DNA from: AC-52 sp044870295
Lineage (GTDB): Bacteria > Actinomycetota > UBA4738
Direction of reading: 5' to 3'
DNA length: 7,127 nucleotides
Assembly: GCA_044870295.1 (NCBI GenBank)
Contig: JBIOYQ010000195.1
Coordinates: 1-7,127, forward strand
In this document: positions 5,136 to 7,127 of the stretch, piece by piece
How positions within the stretch are numbered: position 1 is the first letter of the stretch
Layout: each line of letters begins with the position of its first letter
Program-made: the position numbers and the translations under genes
The notes under the pieces: model-generated
Told to the model about the DNA's origin: nothing
Database searches by the model: none
The model's input: the letters and a program-made list of their open reading frames with translations, nothing else

Positions 5136-6370
5136 AGCTGCCCACTCTCGGGGGATCGAGAGCGTCGAGGCGAAAGGGCCTGATGCGCTTCGGCACCGCG
5201 CCCCTCGCCCTGGCGGTCGGGGTGGTTGCGGGCGGGCTGGTCGGCTTCGCCAGGCAGAGCCTCCCCGAGTCGTCGGTCTTCCGCGTGCCGGAGGTGGCGG
5301 TCCCCAGTTCGCCCGCCACGAAGCCCGTGACGCCGGACACGCTGCTGGCGTGGACGCCGGGCGGCCTCCCGGCGGGCCTCGGCGAGCAGGTGCAGGCGAC
5401 CCGCGGCGTGACGCACGCGGTCTCGGTGGCCAGCGGGACGGCGTGGCTCACCAGCTCGTTCGCCGAGGACGGAGCCCGCGTCGACGCCCCGCCGCCCGGC
5501 CTGGCGATACCTCTCGAGGTGGCGGGAGCCAGGTTGGCCGACTACGCCCCGTTCCTGTCCCCCGCCGACCGGGCCTTGCTGCCGGCGCTGGCGCGGGGCG
5601 AGGCCGTGCTCGGCTCCACCGAAGCAACGCTGCGGCACCTGGGACCGGGCAGCACGCTGGTGTTCGGATCGATCCGGCTGCGAGTGGCCGGCATCCTCCC
5701 CGATGCGTCGATCGGCGCGCACGAGGTGTTCGTGTCGCGGGGCGTGGCCCGGTCACTCGGCGTCCGCACCCAGCGCTACCTGCTGATCGACCCGGGTCCG
5801 AGGACCGGCCGCCGCACGATCACCTCGAGGATCAGGGCACGATTGCCGAAGGGCCTGCCGATGCGGGTCCGTGGCCCCGGCGAGACGCCGTTCTTCCGCC
5901 AGGGCGACGCCGTGTTGCCGCCGGTCCAGCTGAAGGAATGGTTCGGGGAGTTCGCGGCCCGCCCGGTCGGCGGCTACCTGTCGGTCGACCCCGCGTGGGT
6001 CAAGACCCACATCACGAGGGCCGAGGTGCCGATCCTGGGACACGTGCGGTGCAATCGCGCCCTCATCCCGCAGCTGCGAGGGGCGCTGCAGGAGATCGAA
6101 CGGGAGGATCTGGCCCGCGCCATCGACCCCAAGCAGTACGCGGGCTGCTACTCGGCGCGGTTCCTCAACCGCAATCCCGAGTCGGGGATATCCCATCACG
6201 CGTGGGGCGTGGCGTTGGACATCAACGTGTCGAGGAATCCGTTCGGTGGGACCCCGCACCAGAACCAGCGCGTGGTGGAGATCTTCGAGCGATGGGGCTT
6301 CACGTGGGGCGGGGAATGGTTGGTTCCCGACGGGATGCACTTCGAGTTCAGGGACTTCCCGACGGTCTGA
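5132..6370 (+). CDS. Membrane-anchored M15-family (VanY/CwlK-like) peptidase with MacB/FtsX-like domain
   Basis: The 412-residue protein begins with a basic stretch and one hydrophobic segment (about 21-40, an uncleaved anchor or signal), then a Pro-rich linker (45-70). Residues about 120-220 resemble the extracytoplasmic core domain of MacB/FtsX-type permeases: GEAVLGSTEATLRHLGPGST (156-175), then IRLRVAGILPD (181-191). No permease helices follow. The C-terminal third (about 275-412) is an M15_4-type peptidase: SHHAWGVALDIN (354-365) gives zinc ligands H356 and D363, and PDGMHFEF (399-406) gives H403. D400 is a candidate catalytic acid, three residues before the last His as in the phage T5 endolysin type. 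Such enzymes cleave D-Ala-D-Ala or L-Ala-D-Glu bonds in peptidoglycan peptides; which bond cannot be told here. It overlaps the anti-sigma gene by four bases (GTGA). An alternative is a non-catalytic wall-binding sensor, but the zinc site looks intact. Confidence 0.88.
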   Translation: MKLPTLGGSRASRRKGLMRFGTAPLALAVGVVAGGLVGFARQSLPESSVFRVPEVAVPSSPATKPVTPDTLLAWTPGGLPAGLGEQVQATRGVTHAVSVASGTAWLTSSFAEDGARVDAPPPGLAIPLEVAGARLADYAPFLSPADRALLPALARGEAVLGSTEATLRHLGPGSTLVFGSIRLRVAGILPDASIGAHEVFVSRGVARSLGVRTQRYLLIDPGPRTGRRTITSRIRARLPKGLPMRVRGPGETPFFRQGDAVLPPVQLKEWFGEFAARPVGGYLSVDPAWVKTHITRAEVPILGHVRCNRALIPQLRGALQEIEREDLARAIDPKQYAGCYSARFLNRNPESGISHHAWGVALDINVSRNPFGGTPHQNQRVVEIFERWGFTWGGEWLVPDGMHFEFRDFPTV

Positions 6371-6407
6371 GAGGGGGGCGGGAGGCCGGCGAGGTCGGGG
6401 GCCCGGC

Positions 6408-6436
6408 GAGCCTGAGGCTCGAGGCGGACCTCCGCC
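6408..6436 (+). terminator. Candidate terminator hairpins after the sigma operon
   Basis: Two back-to-back stems are visible 38 bases after the peptidase stop: GAGCC-TGA-GGCTC (6408-6420) and GGCGG-ACCT-CCGCC (6423-6436). Both are perfect five-base GC-rich stems. There is no T-run after either, so a canonical intrinsic terminator is not shown. Actinobacteria often end transcripts at such U-poor hairpins or by Rho. Confidence 0.35.
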
Positions 6437-6439
6437 GCT

Positions 6440-6481
6440 GTACGCGACATTGTTGCTTCCGCATCAAACTGTTTCGCGTAC
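6440..6481. repeat. Nested inverted repeat (two-tier hairpin), possible RNA element or operator
   Basis: The outer arms GTACGCGA (6440-6447) and TCGCGTAC (6474-6481) are exact reverse complements. Inside them TTGTTGC (6450-6456) and GCATCAA (6461-6467) pair with one T-T mismatch around a TTCC loop. Read on the minus strand the loop is GGAA, which fits the GNRA tetraloop pattern. The bulge is asymmetric (2 against 6 bases). No T-run follows in either direction, so it is not a simple terminator. Its role is unknown. Confidence 0.5.
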
Positions 6482-6506
6482 GGCGCGGCATGAACCTCCG
6501 AGCCGT

Positions 6507-6519
6507 CGCTGGGCCAGCG
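6507..6519. repeat. Short palindrome CGCTGG-G-CCAGCG
   Basis: Six-base arms that are exact reverse complements around a single G. This symmetry suits a dimeric DNA-binding protein better than an RNA hairpin. In GC-rich DNA a palindrome of this size could be chance. Confidence 0.3.
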
Positions 6520-6562
6520 GGAGGGTTGAACTTTGAAACGCGCACCGCCGCCGGCATCGGCC

Positions 6563-6591
6563 TTGACTAGTTCATCGGAGCTAGTCAGACT
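6563..6591 (+). promoter_or_regulatory. Weak candidate promoter of the secreted-protein gene
   Basis: TTGACT (6563-6568) matches five of six bases of the -35 consensus. At a 17-base spacing lies CAGACT (6586-6591), which has the conserved A at position 2 and T at position 6 of a -10 box but little else. Transcription would start near 6598 and give a leader of about 45 bases with a good Shine-Dalgarno. The promoter would overlap the dyad at 6564-6587. Confidence 0.3.
6564..6587. repeat. Inverted repeat upstream of the secreted-protein gene (candidate operator or stem-loop)
   Basis: TGACTAG (6564-6570) and CTAGTCA (6581-6587) are exact reverse complements. Pairing can continue inward through one G-T wobble, T-A and C-G to a four-base ATCG loop, giving a ten-pair stem. 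It lies about 57 bases before the GTG start and overlaps the weak promoter. No T-run follows. The arms are AT-richer than their surroundings, which makes chance less likely. Confidence 0.5.
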
Positions 6592-6632
6592 ACTCGAACG
6601 ACGCCCGGAGACTGCGCACCAAGTCCCCCGAA

Positions 6633-6639
6633 AAGGAGG
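6633..6639 (+). promoter_or_regulatory. Strong Shine-Dalgarno of the secreted-protein gene
   Basis: AAGGAGG is a near-complete match to the anti-Shine-Dalgarno and ends four bases before the GTG at 6644. It favours this GTG over the in-frame ATG at 6656, which would be 16 bases away. It is the best ribosome-binding site in the window. Confidence 0.8.
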
Positions 6640-6643
6640 CACC

Positions 6644-7127
6644 GTGAGTCGACGAATGTCCCTGATCCTGGGAGCGGCCCTGGTGGCCTTGGCCCTGGTC
6701 GCTCCGTCAGCGACCGCCCGGCCCCTGCACTCCAGCGAAACTTCGGCCGCCGACAAGGCCGCCTTGGTCCGGTACAAGCTGAGCCATGGCTACCTGGTCG
6801 GTGACATCGCCAGGTACGAACGACTGCAGGCCGAGGCAGCCGCGAAGGCCGCGCGATTGCACCCGAGCCCGTCGGGCACTACCGCCCACGGGACCAATCC
6901 CATCGCCAGCCCGAGCTTCGAAGGCCTGTTCGAAGACGACCTCGCTCCTCCGGACCCGAACGGCTCGATCGGGCCCAAGAGCTACATCCAGACGATCAAC
7001 CTCCAACTCGGGATCTACCGGCGCAACGGCACTCTGATCGCGTCGGCACCGTTCTCCACACTGACCGGCGCCACGGACCAGCTGTCGGATCCCCAGGTCG
7101 TCTACGACTTCCGGACCAATCGCTTCT
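6644..7127 (+). CDS. Secreted protein with PPDxNGxxGP beta-propeller-like domain, N-terminal fragment
   Basis: The frame is open from GTG 6644 to the window end (161 residues) with no stop. It begins with a classic signal peptide: SRRM, a hydrophobic core (about 6-21) and an ATA-R cleavage site after residue 25. A likely helical, Ala/Glu/Lys-rich stretch (about 35-72) follows, then a short linker. From about 92 the sequence matches the start of a domain common in secreted bacterial proteins: APPDPNGSIGP (101-111), SYIQTINLQLGIYRRNG (113-129), and DPQVVYDFRTNRF (149-161). I know this pattern from large exported proteins with propeller-like repeats, for which no single enzyme activity is established. 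The rest of the gene, and any anchor, lies beyond the window. It is separated from the sigma operon by 273 bases, so it is probably its own unit. I do not assign a function. Confidence 0.85.
   Translation, partial: MSRRMSLILGAALVALALVAPSATARPLHSSETSAADKAALVRYKLSHGYLVGDIARYERLQAEAAAKAARLHPSPSGTTAHGTNPIASPSFEGLFEDDLAPPDPNGSIGPKSYIQTINLQLGIYRRNGTLIASAPFSTLTGATDQLSDPQVVYDFRTNRF

Larger units (their letters stand above)
6371..6643 (+). other. Intergenic region, 273 bases, rich in inverted repeats
   Basis: I see no credible gene here. A 26-codon frame at 6490-6570 lacks a ribosome-binding site. The region holds, in order: a likely operon-end hairpin pair (6408-6436), a nested dyad (6440-6481), a near-perfect palindrome (6507-6519), a stem-loop dyad (6564-6587) and a strong Shine-Dalgarno (6633-6639). 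The segments 6448-6473 and 6523-6540 are visibly richer in A+T than the flanking coding DNA, as expected for promoter or regulatory DNA. Confidence 0.6.

Noticed and set aside
5350..6570. Plus-strand frame of 406 codons inside the peptidase gene and beyond
   Set aside because: Out of frame with the peptidase, Arg/Gly/Pro-rich, and with no domain; a GC shadow.
6490..6570. 26-codon frame starting at ATG 6490 in the intergenic region
   Set aside because: No ribosome-binding site, no hydrophobic or leader-peptide character, and its end runs into the TGACTAG dyad. I cannot support it as a gene.
6371..6643. A known riboswitch before the secreted-protein gene
   Set aside because: I looked for c-di-AMP, c-di-GMP and cobalamin-type core motifs and did not recognise any. 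The stems seen are simple hairpins; an Infernal search against Rfam would settle it.
6656..6658. ATG at 6656 as start of the secreted-protein gene
   Set aside because: It is 16 bases from the Shine-Dalgarno and would remove the basic SRR of the signal peptide; GTG 6644 fits better.

Overview
The window looks like chromosomal DNA of a high-GC, Gram-positive-type actinobacterium. The genes are strongly GC-biased at third codon positions, GTG starts are common, and an rsmI/pmt divergent pair matches the arrangement known around Rv1002c/Rv1003 in Mycobacterium tuberculosis. Several genes also seem to start without leader sequences. The exact lineage cannot be read from the sequence; an environmental or deep-branching actinobacterium is a guess. 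I see no tRNA, rRNA, CRISPR array, insertion sequence or prophage.

Layout. (1) Bases 1-125, minus strand: N-terminus of the 16S rRNA methyltransferase RsmI, cut by the window edge. (2) 194-1888, plus: an integral-membrane protein O-mannosyltransferase (PMT, GT39). (3) 1885-2544, minus: ribose-5-phosphate isomerase A, convergent with pmt, the two TAG stops sharing a CTAG palindrome. (4) 2651-6370, plus: a tightly overlapped three-gene operon. It encodes an ECF sigma factor, a large membrane-spanning zinc-finger anti-sigma factor with an RseB/DUF4367-like extracytoplasmic part, and a membrane-anchored M15 (VanY/CwlK-type) peptidase that also carries a MacB/FtsX-type extracytoplasmic domain. (5) 6371-6643: a 273-base intergenic region rich in inverted repeats. 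(6) 6644 to the end, plus: the start of a secreted protein with a PPDxNGxxGP-type beta-propeller-like domain, cut by the window edge.

How the genes may work together. The sigma/anti-sigma/peptidase genes overlap by 11 and 4 bases and each internal start has its own Shine-Dalgarno, so they are very likely co-transcribed and translationally coupled. The anti-sigma protein has the cytoplasmic H-x3-C-x2-C zinc motif, one membrane helix and about 535 residues outside, as if RseA and RseB were fused into one chain. The third gene encodes a cell-wall peptidase. The simplest reading is an envelope-stress circuit in which a cell-surface sensor releases a sigma factor that controls peptidoglycan or envelope maintenance. 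A plausible ECF-type promoter lies upstream of the sigma gene and overlaps the rpiA start region. This module is the part of the window most likely to be under-described. PMT, RsmI and RpiA are ordinary housekeeping genes.
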